NCBI RefSeq assembly: GCF_008727715.1
Contig: NZ_CP044218.1
Span: forward strand, 3,613,501 to 3,677,500
Source: Mesorhizobium terrae
GTDB lineage: Bacteria > Pseudomonadota > Alphaproteobacteria > Rhizobiales > Rhizobiaceae
Length of the DNA: 64,000 nucleotides
Reading direction: 5' to 3'
Part shown: one piece after another, positions 26,422 through 40,278 of the stretch
Position numbering within the stretch: the first letter of the stretch is position 1
How the letters are laid out: every line of letters starts with the position of its first letter
Notes under the pieces: model-generated
Databases searched by the model: none
Seen by the model: the letters and a program-made list of their open reading frames with translations, nothing else
Told to the model about the DNA's origin: nothing
Position numbers and translations under genes: made by a program

Positions 26422-27027
26422 ATGGCGCGGCCCCGGGAATTCGATCGTGACGAGGCCCTGGCGAAGGCGCGCGACGCCTTCTGGACGCGCGGCTATGAAG
26501 GCACGTCGATGGCCGATCTCGTCTCCGAACTCGGCATCGCCTCGGCCCGCATCTACGCCGCCTTCGGTTCCAAGGAAGACCTGTTCCGCGAAGCCATCGG
26601 TCTCTACGAGGTGAAGGAAGGCGGCTTCGTCGACCGCGCGTTGGCGCAGGAGCCGACGGCGCGGCTTGCGGTTGCGAGGATGCTGCGCGAGGCGGTCGAA
26701 ACCTACACGAGGCCCGGCAAGCCGTGGGGCTGCATGGTGGTGACGGCGGCGACCAATTGCGCGGCCGAGAACAGCCGCGTGCAGGAGTGGCTGGCCGAGC
26801 GACGGCGCCAGCAGACGGCGGCCATCGCCGGCCGGCTGGCGCGTGCCGTGCGCGATGGCGAACTGGTCGAGGATGCCGATGTCGGGCGTCTCGCCGACTA
26901 TCTGACCTCGGTCATGCACGGTCTTTCGGTGCAGGCCCGCGATGGCGTTTCCAGTGAGCGCCTTGCCGCGCTTTGCGAACTGGCGCAGCAGGTCGTCGCT
27001 GGCTTTCTCAAGCCACGCGCCAGCTAA
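26422..27027 (+). CDS. TetR-family repressor of the adjacent MFS exporter
   Basis: A 201-residue regulator. The N-terminal helix-turn-helix spans about residues 8-52 (T-R-G-Y-E-G-T-S-M-A-D-L, then A-R-I-Y-A-A-F-G-S-K-E-D-L-F), and the C-terminal part resembles TetR_C ligand domains of the AcrR/YxaF group with C-M-V-V-T-A-A-T-N. ATG 26422 is preferred because GGAG lies 6 bp upstream and M-A-R-P-R-E is the usual beginning; an ATG at 26410 is possible. Control of the divergent exporter is inferred from context and the shared operators. Confidence 0.85.
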   Translation: MARPREFDRDEALAKARDAFWTRGYEGTSMADLVSELGIASARIYAAFGSKEDLFREAIGLYEVKEGGFVDRALAQEPTARLAVARMLREAVETYTRPGKPWGCMVVTAATNCAAENSRVQEWLAERRRQQTAAIAGRLARAVRDGELVEDADVGRLADYLTSVMHGLSVQARDGVSSERLAALCELAQQVVAGFLKPRAS

Positions 27028-27151
27028 GTTCGCTATCTCGAAAGGCGTGGCGATTGCCGCCGCATCCGTTGCAGGAAAGACTCAAAACGCCGGCTTTCGA
27101 GCGACTTTTTTCGAGAAAGTGAATCGCTCGGAATCATAAGGGCTTGTCAGT

Positions 27152-27169
27152 GAATCAACTCTCTGATTC
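27152..27169. repeat. Inverted repeat GAATCA-N6-TGATTC upstream of ddlB
   Basis: Two perfect 6-bp arms in the 282-bp gap before ddlB, in a cluster of GAATC and GATTC words (27121-27170). It could be an operator or a remnant of a dispersed repeat. The rest of the gap shows no gene and no strong promoter. Confidence 0.3.
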
Positions 27170-27309
27170 TTTGGGGCTACAGCGTTTCCTGATTTGAGTC
27201 GTTCGACGCGTGGGGCCGCGTTCCATCTGGGGAAGTCATTCTCCGGACGTGGGCGATTCATGGCTAGGAAACTGAAATTGAAGACCCGCCGCTAGAGGGA
27301 TGACGGGGT

Positions 27310-28236
27310 ATGAAGAACAAACATGTGGCCGTCTTGCTGGGAGGTTTTTCGTCCGAGCGGCCCGTGTCTCTGTCGTCCGGCAAGGCATGTGCGGATGCGC
27401 TGGAGGCGGAGGGGTATCGCGTCACGCGCGTCGATGTCGGTCGCGATGTTTCGGCGGTTCTCGCGGAGTTGAAGCCCGATGTTGCCTTCAATGCGCTGCA
27501 TGGTCCGTTCGGCGAGGATGGCACGATCCAGGGTGTGCTCGAATATCTCGACATTCCCTATACGCATTCCGGCGTGCTCGCCTCGGCGCTTGCCATGAAC
27601 AAGGAGCAGGCGAAGCGGGTTGCGAAGGCTGCGGGCATTCCTGTTGCTGAATCCAAGGTCACCAGCCGTTTCTCGATCAAGAACGAACACCCGATGAAGC
27701 CGCCTTATGTGGTGAAGCCGGTGAATGAGGGGTCGAGCTTCGGCGTCGTCATTGTCAAGGAAGGGCAGACCCATCCGCCGCAGCTGATTTCCTCTCCGGA
27801 GTGGAATTACGGCGAGGAGGTCATGGTCGAGCGCTACATCCATGGGCGCGAGCTGACCTGCGCGGTGATGGGCGATGTCGCGCTTGGGGTCTGCGAAATC
27901 ATCCCGACCGGCCATTCCTTCTACGATTATGATTCAAAATACGTTCCGGGCGGCTCAAAACACGAGGTGCCCGCTAAAATTTCACTAAATATTTACCAAA
28001 AAATACAGACACTGGCCCTCAAGGCTCACCAAGCGATCGGCTGCCGGGGCGTCTCCCGGTCGGACTTCCGTTACGATGACCGTTATTCCGAGAACGGCGA
28101 GGTTGTCTGGCTGGAGGTTAACACCCAGCCCGGCATGACGCCTACGTCTCTGGTGCCGGAAATCGCCGCGCATGCGGGGCATTCGTTTGGCGAGTTGTTG
28201 AGTTGGATGGTGGAGGAGGCGTCGTGTCGGCGTTGA
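27310..28236 (+). CDS. ddlB: D-alanine-D-alanine ligase
   Basis: A 308-residue ATP-grasp enzyme that joins two D-alanines for MurF. It starts [16 protein letters not shown] and has [12 protein letters not shown] near residue 63, [12 protein letters not shown] near 138, and R-G-V-S-R-S-D-F-R and [10 protein letters not shown] near the end. A patch at 27930-28012 is very AT-rich with rare codons and may hide a promoter for ftsQ. The gene overlaps ftsQ by 13 bp and resumes the dcw order after the accessory block. Confidence 0.96.
   Translation: MKNKHVAVLLGGFSSERPVSLSSGKACADALEAEGYRVTRVDVGRDVSAVLAELKPDVAFNALHGPFGEDGTIQGVLEYLDIPYTHSGVLASALAMNKEQAKRVAKAAGIPVAESKVTSRFSIKNEHPMKPPYVVKPVNEGSSFGVVIVKEGQTHPPQLISSPEWNYGEEVMVERYIHGRELTCAVMGDVALGVCEIIPTGHSFYDYDSKYVPGGSKHEVPAKISLNIYQKIQTLALKAHQAIGCRGVSRSDFRYDDRYSENGEVVWLEVNTQPGMTPTSLVPEIAAHAGHSFGELLSWMVEEASCRR
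27974..28012 (+). promoter_or_regulatory. AT-rich patch in ddlB: candidate ftsQ promoter with CtrA-like box
   Basis: About 27% GC in a GC-rich gene, using codons such as CTA, ATA, AAA, ATT and TCA that are rare around it. CTAA-N7-CTAA (27974-27988) has the exact spacing of the CtrA consensus TTAA-N7-TTAA with one change per half. TTCACT (27981-27986) and TACAGA (28004-28009) are 17 bp apart. ftsQ starts about 210 bp downstream. Confidence 0.45.
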
Positions 28237-29165
28237 ACTGGGGACAGAACGGAAGGCGGGGCGCGATGCCGCGCGCCGGCCTCGGTGCGTCCTCGTGGTT
28301 CGACCGTTTCGTGCTGCCGAAGATGCTGCGCAAGCCCATGCGCACGCTGGGCCGCTTGGGCCGCGGCGACTTCACCGCGCCGCCCTTCACCGCTACCGCG
28401 ATGACGGCGGTGCTGATGGCTTCCAGCCTGACCTATGGCGCCTATCTCGGCGGTCATCTCGACGGTTTCGTGCAGGACGTGACCGCTCGCACCGGTTTCG
28501 CCGTCGACCAGATCAAGGTGGTCGGCAATCGCGAAACCTCCGAAATCGACATTCTCGACAAGCTGGACCTCAATGGCTGGACCTCGCTGGTCGGCTTCAG
28601 CGCCGAGGGCGCGCGCGAGCGCATCGCCTCGCTGCCCTGGGTCGAGGGCGTGGCCGTTCGCAAGATCTACCCGCATCTGCTGGAAGTCCGCATCGAGGAG
28701 CGTCAGGCCTTCGCCATCTGGCAGCGCGGTTCCGATCTTTCGATCATCGAGCGCGACGGCCGCGTGATCGCTCCATACATCGGCGGCGACCAGTCCAGGC
28801 TGCCGCTTCTGGTCGGCGTCGGCGCGCCGGAACATGCGCCGGACCTGATGGCCAAGGTTGCGGGTTTCGCCGATCTCGCCAAGCGCGTGCGCGGCTATAT
28901 CCGCGTCGCCGAGCGGCGCTGGGATCTGAAGCTCGACAACGGCATCACCATCAAATTGCCTGAAGACGGGATCGACCAGGCTCTTGCCGACCTGGCGCGC
29001 ATGGATCGCGAGAAGGGGATTCTGTCGCGCGATATCGCCGCGGTCGACATGCGCCTTCCCGACCGGCTGACGGTGCAGCTGACGCCCGAGGCGGTCACCG
29101 CCCGCGATGCGGCGCTGAAGGAACAATCCAAGATGGCCAAGCGCAAGGCGGGGCAGCAGATATGA
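28224..29165 (+). CDS. ftsQ: Cell-division protein FtsQ (GTG start)
   Basis: A 313-residue bitopic division protein: cytoplasmic tail to about residue 50, one membrane helix about 53-72, POTRA domain about 85-155 ([12 protein letters not shown]) and the FtsQ beta domain beyond. It recruits FtsL/FtsB partners to the septum. GTG 28224 follows GGAGGAGG by 4 bp inside the end of ddlB; the open frame starts 21 bp earlier but lacks a ribosome site. It overlaps ftsA by ATGA. Confidence 0.93.
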   Translation: MSALNWGQNGRRGAMPRAGLGASSWFDRFVLPKMLRKPMRTLGRLGRGDFTAPPFTATAMTAVLMASSLTYGAYLGGHLDGFVQDVTARTGFAVDQIKVVGNRETSEIDILDKLDLNGWTSLVGFSAEGARERIASLPWVEGVAVRKIYPHLLEVRIEERQAFAIWQRGSDLSIIERDGRVIAPYIGGDQSRLPLLVGVGAPEHAPDLMAKVAGFADLAKRVRGYIRVAERRWDLKLDNGITIKLPEDGIDQALADLARMDREKGILSRDIAAVDMRLPDRLTVQLTPEAVTARDAALKEQSKMAKRKAGQQI

Positions 29166-30469
29166 GTTGGCTCGGCGGCAACAATGACGCAGCCTCGCGC
29201 CGGTCCGGCATCCTCACGGTGCTCGACGTCGGTTCGAGCAAGGTCTGCTGCGTGGTGGCCAAGCTCAAGCCGCGCGAGGATGGCAACCTCCTGCGCGGTC
29301 GCTCGCATCGCATCCAGGTCATCGGCATCGGGCATCAGAAGTCGCATGGCGTGAAGTCGGGCGTGGTGATCGACCTCGATCGCGCCGAGCACGCCATCCG
29401 CCTGTCGGTCGACGCCGCCGAGCGCATGGCCGGCCTTACCGTGGATTCGCTGATCGTCAACATGACGGCCGGCCGCCTGAAGAGCGAAACCTTCAACGCC
29501 ACCATCAATCTCGGCGGCCACGAGGTCGACGAGAACGACATCAAGCGCGTGCTCGCCGCCGGCGCCAAGCAGGCGCTGAAGTCGGAACGCGAAGTCATGC
29601 ATGCGCTGCCGGTCGGCTTCTCGCTCGACGGCGAGCGCGGCGTGCGCGATCCGCGCGGCATGATCGGCGATACACTCGGCGTGGACATGCATGTCATGAC
29701 CGGCGACTCCGCACCGCTGCGCAACCTCGAACTTGCCATCAACCGTTCGCATCTGTCGGTCGAGCGCATGATTGCCACGCCTTATGCCGCGGGTCTTGCG
29801 GCACTGGTCGACGACGAGCTCGAAATGGGCGCGGCCTGCATTGACATGGGCGGCGGCACCACGACGATTTCCGTCTTCTCGGAAGGCAAGTTCGTCTATG
29901 GCGACTCGATCCCGGTCGGCGGCAATCACGTTACGCTCGATCTCGCCAAGGGCCTGTCGACGTCGCTGGAAGCGGCCGAGCGCCTGAAAGTCATGCATGG
30001 CTCGGCACTGCCGGGCAGTGCCGACGACCGCGACCTCGTCACCATCCAGCCGATCGGCGAGGAGGGCGAAGCGCCGCAGCAAATTCCGCGTTCGGTGATG
30101 ACACGAATCATTCGCGCCCGTATCGAGGAAACGCTGGAGCTGCTGCGCGAGCGGCTGAACAAGTCCGGTTACGGCAATGTGGTGGGCAAGCGGGTCGTGT
30201 TGACCGGCGGCGCCAGCCAGCTGGCCGGCATGCCGGAAGCGGCCCGCCGCGTGCTGGGCCGCAATGTGCGCGTCGGGCGTCCGCTCGGTGTCGCCGGCCT
30301 GCCGGAAGCGGCGAAGGGTCCAGCATTCTCGACCGCGGTCGGGCTGATGATTTATCCGCAGGTCGCCTCTTTCGAGAGCCGGTCTACGTTTGGGGTCTCG
30401 CGTTTCAAGATGACGGGAACGGGCGGGAGACTGCATCGGATGGGTCAGTGGTTGAGAGACAGTTTTTAG
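29162..30469 (+). CDS. ftsA: Cell-division protein FtsA
   Basis: A 435-residue actin-like ATPase that tethers FtsZ to the membrane. V-L-D-V-G-S-S-K is the phosphate-1 loop near residue 20, D-M-G-G-G-T-T phosphate 2 near 228, and V-L-T-G-G-A-S-Q-L the adenosine motif near 344. The last residues (G-R-L-H-R-M-G-Q-W-L-R-D-S-F) form the amphipathic membrane-targeting helix. The ftsZ start lies 72 bp downstream; the gap carries AGGACGAGG as ribosome site. Confidence 0.96.
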   Translation: MSWLGGNNDAASRRSGILTVLDVGSSKVCCVVAKLKPREDGNLLRGRSHRIQVIGIGHQKSHGVKSGVVIDLDRAEHAIRLSVDAAERMAGLTVDSLIVNMTAGRLKSETFNATINLGGHEVDENDIKRVLAAGAKQALKSEREVMHALPVGFSLDGERGVRDPRGMIGDTLGVDMHVMTGDSAPLRNLELAINRSHLSVERMIATPYAAGLAALVDDELEMGAACIDMGGGTTTISVFSEGKFVYGDSIPVGGNHVTLDLAKGLSTSLEAAERLKVMHGSALPGSADDRDLVTIQPIGEEGEAPQQIPRSVMTRIIRARIEETLELLRERLNKSGYGNVVGKRVVLTGGASQLAGMPEAARRVLGRNVRVGRPLGVAGLPEAAKGPAFSTAVGLMIYPQVASFESRSTFGVSRFKMTGTGGRLHRMGQWLRDSF

Positions 30470-30541
30470 TTGAGTTGACGGGGACAGCCCCAAAGGCGGC
30501 CGCGACGGCGAAGCGGCGGTAAAGGCAAAAGGACGAGGACT

Positions 30542-32221
<1,680 letters not shown>

Positions 32222-32249
32222 TCTTCTGACGGATTGTAACAGTTGTTAA

Positions 32250-32280
32250 CAGGCAGGCGGGCAACCGCCTGCCTGTTTGC
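32250..32280 (+). terminator. Rho-independent terminator after ftsZ
   Basis: A perfect 11-bp stem (32250-32260 with 32265-32275) closed by a GCAA tetraloop of the stable GNRA class and followed by TTTGCTTG. It lies 28 bp after the ftsZ stop and separates ftsZ from lpxC. Confidence 0.8.
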
Positions 32281-32493
32281 TTGAATAGCTTTTGAAAAAC
32301 AAATAGTTATGATGAGCTTTCTTGCTCCCGTTGCCGTTACATCGGGTAAGAAAGCGTGATTTGGAACCTGCCTGACGGACCACTATCTTCCGCTGGCACT
32401 GAACGGTGGCGGGTATTTTTGGGGATGTGCCCCGCCAACCGAATGATCAAAGGCGCTACCAGAGAAGCCGACAGGCCGCGCCAAAAAGGGCAC

Positions 32494-33438
32494 ATGGGGA
32501 TCAGTTTGCAGGACTACCAGACAACCCTGAAAGCGCGCGCGACATTGACCGGTATCGGCGTCCATAGCGGCACCACGGTCACCGTCCACTTTCTTCCCGC
32601 CGACGCCGACACCGGCATCGTTTTCCAGCTGACCGACGGCGACCAGCCGGCGCGCGAATTTCGTGCGCTCGCCTCCGAAGTCGGCGCCACCGACCTGTGC
32701 ACCATGCTCGGCGACCCCGCCGGCCAGCACATCGCCACCGTCGAACATCTGATGGCCGCCGTGCTCGGGCTCGGCATCGACAATCTGGTCATCGAGATCG
32801 ACGGCCGCGAGGTTCCCATTCTCGACGGATCGTCGATCCAGTTCGTGGAAGCCTTCGACCAGGCGGGCATCGAGGTCCTGGCGGTAAAGCGCCGCTTCAT
32901 CCGCATCCTCAAGACCGTCCGCATCGAGAATGGCGCCTCCTGGGCCGAGTTCCGGCCCTATTCGGGCACGCGCTTCGAGGTCGAGATCGATTTCGAGAGC
33001 CCGGCCATCGGCCGCCAGAACTTCGCCACTGATCTGACCGCCGACACTTTCCGCCGCGAGATCGCGCGCGCCCGCACCTTCGGTTTCATGAAGGATGTGG
33101 AGCGGCTATGGGCGGCCGGCTACGCGCTCGGCTCCTCGCTCGACAATTCGCTGGTGATCGGCCACGACCACCACATCATCAATGTCGGCGGCTTGCGCTA
33201 TCCCAACGAATTCGCGCGTCACAAGACGCTGGACGCCATGGGCGACCTGGCGCTGGCTGGCGCGCGTTTCATCGGCTGCTTCCGCTCCTATCGCGGCGGC
33301 CACCGGCTGAACGCTGCGGCGCTGCGCCGGCTGTTGTCGGACCGCAGTGCCTTCGAGGTGGTGGAAACGACGCGGCGTGGCCGCACCGGCGAAATGAACG
33401 CCATCAGCGCGCCGGTCTACGCTCCCTGGACGATCTGA
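32494..33438 (+). CDS. lpxC: UDP-3-O-acyl-N-acetylglucosamine deacetylase LpxC
   Basis: A 314-residue zinc deacetylase, the committed step of lipid A synthesis. Zinc ligands are H85 (in T-V-E-H, with E84 catalytic), H243 and D247 (H-K-T-L-D); H270 in R-G-G-H is the general acid. ATG 32494 with AAGGG 3 bp upstream is chosen; the open frame runs 46 codons further up without homology. An AT-rich 60-bp stretch (32280-32330) before it probably contains its promoter, because a terminator ends the ftsZ unit. Confidence 0.95.
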   Translation: MGISLQDYQTTLKARATLTGIGVHSGTTVTVHFLPADADTGIVFQLTDGDQPAREFRALASEVGATDLCTMLGDPAGQHIATVEHLMAAVLGLGIDNLVIEIDGREVPILDGSSIQFVEAFDQAGIEVLAVKRRFIRILKTVRIENGASWAEFRPYSGTRFEVEIDFESPAIGRQNFATDLTADTFRREIARARTFGFMKDVERLWAAGYALGSSLDNSLVIGHDHHIINVGGLRYPNEFARHKTLDAMGDLALAGARFIGCFRSYRGGHRLNAAALRRLLSDRSAFEVVETTRRGRTGEMNAISAPVYAPWTI

Positions 33439-33637
33439 ACGCCACCGGCTTCCGGCAGCGTACGGCGCCTGTTGCGCGGACGCATCACCGGGTCGGCAAA
33501 TTAGTGCGTGCCAATTCACGGCGGATTGCGCCACAAAATTGCACGATTGCAGGGCGATAGCGTTGCCGCGCGCGGCGGTTTTGGTTTATGGCTGCTCGCC
33601 GACGAAGGCAATGACGCCGAGAGGGCGAATTTCGATC

Positions 33638-34510
33638 ATGTTTTTCAAACAGGCCGACCATCTGAAAGCGCCGGCAACGGCGACCCTTTTGGCACTTTCG
33701 ATGCTTGCCGCGCCGCTCCTGCTTTCGGGCTGCATGTCCTCCGAAAAGGACATCGATCTGTCGACCTATGTCGACAACACCGAGCCGGGCGATGTGCTCT
33801 ACAACCAGGCTCTCGCCAATCTGAACGCCGGCCGCCTCGATGAGGCGGCAAAGAAGTTCGCCGCCGTCGACCGTCAGCATCCCTATTCGGAATGGGCGCG
33901 CAAATCGATGGTGATGAGCGCCTTCACCAATTACCGCCAGGCCAATTACGATGACGCCATCAGCTCGGCCAAGCGCTACCTGACGCTTTATCCCTCGACC
34001 GACGATGCCGCCTACGCGCAGTACATCATCGGTCTCAGCTACTTCAAGCAGATCGAGGACGTCACCCGCGACCAGAAGGAAGCCAAGCTGACGATCCAGA
34101 CCATGCAGGAACTGGTGACCCGCTGGCCGAATTCGGAATATGCCGAGGACGCCAAGGCTAAGATCCGCGTCGCCAACGATCAGCTCGCCGGCAAGGAAAT
34201 GCAGGTCGGCCGCTATTATCTGGAGCGCAAGGAATATCTGGCCGCCATCAAGCGCTTCCGCACGGTGATCGAGAATTATTCCAACACCCGCCACATCGAA
34301 GAGGCTTTGGCCCGCCTGACCGAGGCCTATTATGCGCTGGGTCTCATCGACGAGGCGCAGACGGCGGCCGCCGTGCTTGGCCAGAACTATCCAGACAGCC
34401 AGTGGTACAAGGATTCTTACAAGCTGCTGCAGAGCAAGGGCCTGCAGCCGCGCGAGAATGCCGGCTCGTGGATTTCCAAGGCCGGCAAGCTGATCACCGG
34501 CGGCGCCTGA
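33638..34510 (+). CDS. bamD: Outer-membrane assembly lipoprotein BamD
   Basis: A 290-residue TPR lipoprotein of the BAM complex that inserts beta-barrel proteins into the outer membrane. Signal peptide with lipobox L-L-S-G-C, the lipidated cysteine at residue 32. Five TPR motifs follow (first near residue 50: [16 protein letters not shown]). ATG 33638 starts at the signal peptide; a longer frame to 33539 is unsupported. A 7-bp GC hairpin (34530-34550) lies between it and recN. Confidence 0.94.
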   Translation: MFFKQADHLKAPATATLLALSMLAAPLLLSGCMSSEKDIDLSTYVDNTEPGDVLYNQALANLNAGRLDEAAKKFAAVDRQHPYSEWARKSMVMSAFTNYRQANYDDAISSAKRYLTLYPSTDDAAYAQYIIGLSYFKQIEDVTRDQKEAKLTIQTMQELVTRWPNSEYAEDAKAKIRVANDQLAGKEMQVGRYYLERKEYLAAIKRFRTVIENYSNTRHIEEALARLTEAYYALGLIDEAQTAAAVLGQNYPDSQWYKDSYKLLQSKGLQPRENAGSWISKAGKLITGGA

Positions 34511-34580
34511 TCGTCCTGCTGTCAAGATTGCGCGCCTGATGAGGGCGCGCATCAACCATCGTTGATGCTATAGAGCGCCG

Positions 34581-36254
34581 ATGCTCTCCAGGCTATCGAT
34601 TCGCGATATCGTCCTGATCGAACGGCTCGACATCGATTTCGCGCCGGGGCTTTCCGTTTTGACCGGCGAAACGGGCGCCGGCAAATCCATCCTTCTCGAT
34701 GCGCTGTCGCTGGCGCTCGGCGCGCGCGGCGATGCCTCGCTGGTGCGCCACGGTGCCGCCCAGGGGCAGGTGACGGCGGTGTTCGACGTGCCGCGCAACC
34801 ATCCGGCGCGCGAAATCCTGGCCGAGAACGCCATCGAGGACGACGGCGACATCATCCTGCGCCGCCTGCAGACGAGCGACGGGCGCACGCGCGTCTTTGT
34901 CAACGATCAGCAATCCTCCGTCACGCTGATGCGCGACATCGGCCGTGCGCTGGTCGAAATCCACGGCCAGCACGACGATCGCGCACTTGTCGATCCCGGC
35001 GCCCACCGCGATTTGCTCGACGCCTTCGCCGGTCATCTCGGCATCGTGCGCGCCACCAGCGAAGCCTGGCGATACTGGCGCGCCTGCGAGCAGGATCTGG
35101 CGCGCCACCGCGCCAAGGTGGAGGCTGCCGCCCGCGAGGCCGACTATCTGCGCGCCGCCGTCGCCGAGCTTTCCAAACTCGATCCGCAGCCGGGCGAGGA
35201 AACCGAACTGGCGGACCTGCGCACCACGATGATGCGGGCCGAAAAGATCGCCGCCGAGATCCACGACGCGCAGGACGTGCTGTCGGGCCAGTCCTCGCCG
35301 CTGCCGCAACTGGCCAGCCTGCTGAGGCGCCTGCAGCGCAAGGCCGGCGAGGCACCCGGCCTGCTCGAAGACGTGGTGAAATCGCTGGACGAGGCATTGA
35401 TCTCGCTCGATGCCGCGCAATCGGGCGTCGAAGCGGCTTTGCGTGCCACCGAATACGATCCGCAGCGGCTGGAGAAGGCCGAGGAGCGGCTGTTTTCGCT
35501 GCGCGCCGCCGCGCGCAAGCACAATGTCACCGTCGACAATCTCGCCCAATTGCGTGACACGATGTCGGCCGATCTTGCCGATCTCGACGCCGGCGAGGAA
35601 AAGCTGCACGGCCTGGAAAAGCAGGCGGCGGTTTCGCGCGAGGCCTATGACCTTTCGGCGGCGCAACTGTCTGGCCTGCGCCATGCGGCGGCGACATCGC
35701 TCGCCAAGACGGTGATGGCCGAGCTGCCGGCGCTCAAGCTCGAACGCGCCGACTTCCTTGTCGAGATTTCCACCGAGGCGGACAACCGTCTGGAGGAAGG
35801 CATCGACCAGGTCGAATTCTGGGTGCGCACCAATCCGGGAACACGGCCGGGGCCGATGATGAAGGTTGCCTCCGGCGGCGAGCTGTCGCGTTTCCTGTTG
35901 GCGCTGAAGGTGGCGCTGGCCGATCGCGGCTCGGCGCCCACCCTGGTGTTCGACGAGATCGACACCGGTGTCGGCGGCGCGGTGGCCGATGCCATCGGCC
36001 AGCGGCTGGCCAGGCTGTCCAAGCGCGTGCAGGTTCTGTCGGTCACCCATGCGCCGCAGGTGGCGGCGCGCGCGGCGACGCATTTCCTGATTTCGAAATC
36101 GGGCGGCAGCGAGCGTGTCGCCACCGGCATTGCCGAGATGGATCGTCCCGCGCGCCAGGAAGAAATCGCGCGCATGCTGGCCGGCGCCACCATCACCGAC
36201 GAGGCCCGCGCCGCGGCGGAACGGCTGCTCAGGGAAAATCTGGCTTCGTCCTAG
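34581..36254 (+). CDS. recN: DNA repair ATPase RecN
   Basis: A 557-residue SMC-like protein of double-strand-break repair. Walker A G-E-T-G-A-G-K-S is near residue 30; an interrupted coiled coil spans about 150-370; the ABC signature S-G-G-E-L-S-R-F is near 434 and Walker B L-V-F-D-E-I-D-T-G near 455. The order bamD-recN-ligA is typical in rhizobia. The next small gene starts 15 bp downstream. Confidence 0.95.
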   Translation: MLSRLSIRDIVLIERLDIDFAPGLSVLTGETGAGKSILLDALSLALGARGDASLVRHGAAQGQVTAVFDVPRNHPAREILAENAIEDDGDIILRRLQTSDGRTRVFVNDQQSSVTLMRDIGRALVEIHGQHDDRALVDPGAHRDLLDAFAGHLGIVRATSEAWRYWRACEQDLARHRAKVEAAAREADYLRAAVAELSKLDPQPGEETELADLRTTMMRAEKIAAEIHDAQDVLSGQSSPLPQLASLLRRLQRKAGEAPGLLEDVVKSLDEALISLDAAQSGVEAALRATEYDPQRLEKAEERLFSLRAAARKHNVTVDNLAQLRDTMSADLADLDAGEEKLHGLEKQAAVSREAYDLSAAQLSGLRHAAATSLAKTVMAELPALKLERADFLVEISTEADNRLEEGIDQVEFWVRTNPGTRPGPMMKVASGGELSRFLLALKVALADRGSAPTLVFDEIDTGVGGAVADAIGQRLARLSKRVQVLSVTHAPQVAARAATHFLISKSGGSERVATGIAEMDRPARQEEIARMLAGATITDEARAAAERLLRENLASS

Positions 36255-36269
36255 ATGAGCGGAGGGACC

Positions 36270-36680
36270 ATGGCGTTCGCGATCAAGGCGGAAGTGAGTG
36301 ACCCCCGGGCCAAGACGCTGACCTTTACGGCGCAAAAGACCATGTATGGCGGCAAGCGCATCGCGCCGGGCGATACGCTGTTTGTGTTCGCCAGCGAGAA
36401 CGAGGGCGGGCAGGGGCTGATTGCGCGGGGCGTGGTCACCGCCGCCGAGGCGGTCGCGCGCAAGGCCGACGTCGAGCGGCAGACGCCACGGGTGAGCATC
36501 GCGGTGACCTGCACCGCCTTTGCCAGGCGGCCGCTGGGGCGCGGTGAGCTGAAGCGCTTCAAGGATTGGGACGACGGCCGGCCGGAGAGCGAGCTCAATT
36601 TCAAATTCTACCGCCAGGCCACCAACAAGATCGTCGGCATCTCCGACGAGACGGCGGCATTCCTGGACGGATTTTTCTGA
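36270..36680 (+). CDS. Conserved hypothetical protein, possibly PUA/EVE-like fold
   Basis: A 136-residue soluble protein of mixed beta and alpha pattern, with G-D-T-L-F-V-F-A-S-E-N-E-G-G followed by L-I-A-R-G-V-V, a layout reminiscent of small PUA/ASCH/EVE nucleic-acid-binding domains. That resemblance is weak and no function is claimed. ATG 36270 is chosen because GGAGGG lies 3-4 bp upstream; an ATG at 36255 directly after the recN stop has no ribosome site. It is probably co-transcribed with recN. Confidence 0.65.
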   Translation: MAFAIKAEVSDPRAKTLTFTAQKTMYGGKRIAPGDTLFVFASENEGGQGLIARGVVTAAEAVARKADVERQTPRVSIAVTCTAFARRPLGRGELKRFKDWDDGRPESELNFKFYRQATNKIVGISDETAAFLDGFF

Positions 36681-39485
<2,805 letters not shown>

Positions 39486-39486
<1 letters not shown>

Positions 39487-40178
39487 TGTCGGCCGTGTTC
39501 ACCGGCTTCGGCCAGAAGGCCATTCCGTTCCTCAAGGCGCTGGATTTCCACCAGAACCGGGAGTGGTTCCACGAAAACCGCGACCTGTTCGAAAAGGAGC
39601 TGCGCGAGCCGCTCGGCGATCTGGTCGAAACGCTGACCGAGCGGTTTGGCGCCGCCGGCCTCGGCCTGCGCGGCGACCGCAAGAAGTCGCTGTTCCGCAT
39701 CAACCGGGACGTGCGCTTTTCGAAGGACAAAAAACCCTACAACACCCATGTCTCGGCCATTCTGTCGCCGGACGGCACCAAGTCGGATTTGGGTGTTTTC
39801 TTCTTCTATCTCGGGCTCGACGCCTGTTTTGCCGCCGTCGCCTGGTGGCAGCCGGACGCCGCATTGCTGCAGGCGCTGCGGCGAGCCATCGAAACCCGGC
39901 CCGCTGAATTCCGCAAGCTGGTCGCAGCACTTGGCAAGGGCGGGTTGGAGTTCGGCACGCAAGGCGCGATGAAGCGCATGCCGCGCGGCTTCGAGCATGT
40001 CGTGGATGCCGATCTCGCCGCGGCCATCCGCAACCGCCATTTCGTCGTTCGCCAGACTATCGATCCCGCCGACATTCACACGCCGGCGCTGGCCGACCAG
40101 CTCGCAGCCTTCGCGGTTCACGCCAGGCCGCTGCTTGACTGGGGCAGGGCCATTCAGGGAAGCGTAGCGCCGCAATGA
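39486..40178 (+). CDS. DUF2461 (TIGR02453) family protein
   Basis: A 230-residue protein of the TIGR02453/DUF2461 family, recognised by F-L-x-x-L-x-x-x-N-x-R-E-W-F-x-x-N-R at the start, and R-I-N-R-D-V-R-F-S-K-D-K-x-P-Y-N-T-H near residue 72. The biochemical role of the family is unknown. The ATG shares a base with the ligA stop, suggesting coupled translation. Confidence 0.85.
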
Positions 40179-40278
40179 ACGGCCCGACCTATCATTTTCG
40201 CTGATCGTTTGGCTCAAGCGAATTGGTGTGACAACCAGCCGCCGGCTACCTAAATACGGCCTTCCACAGGAGAGGCCG

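Noticed and set aside
32230..32250. GTTAAC words after ftsZ as CtrA sites
   Set aside because: They lie downstream of ftsZ, lack the second half at the right spacing, and partly merge with the terminator.
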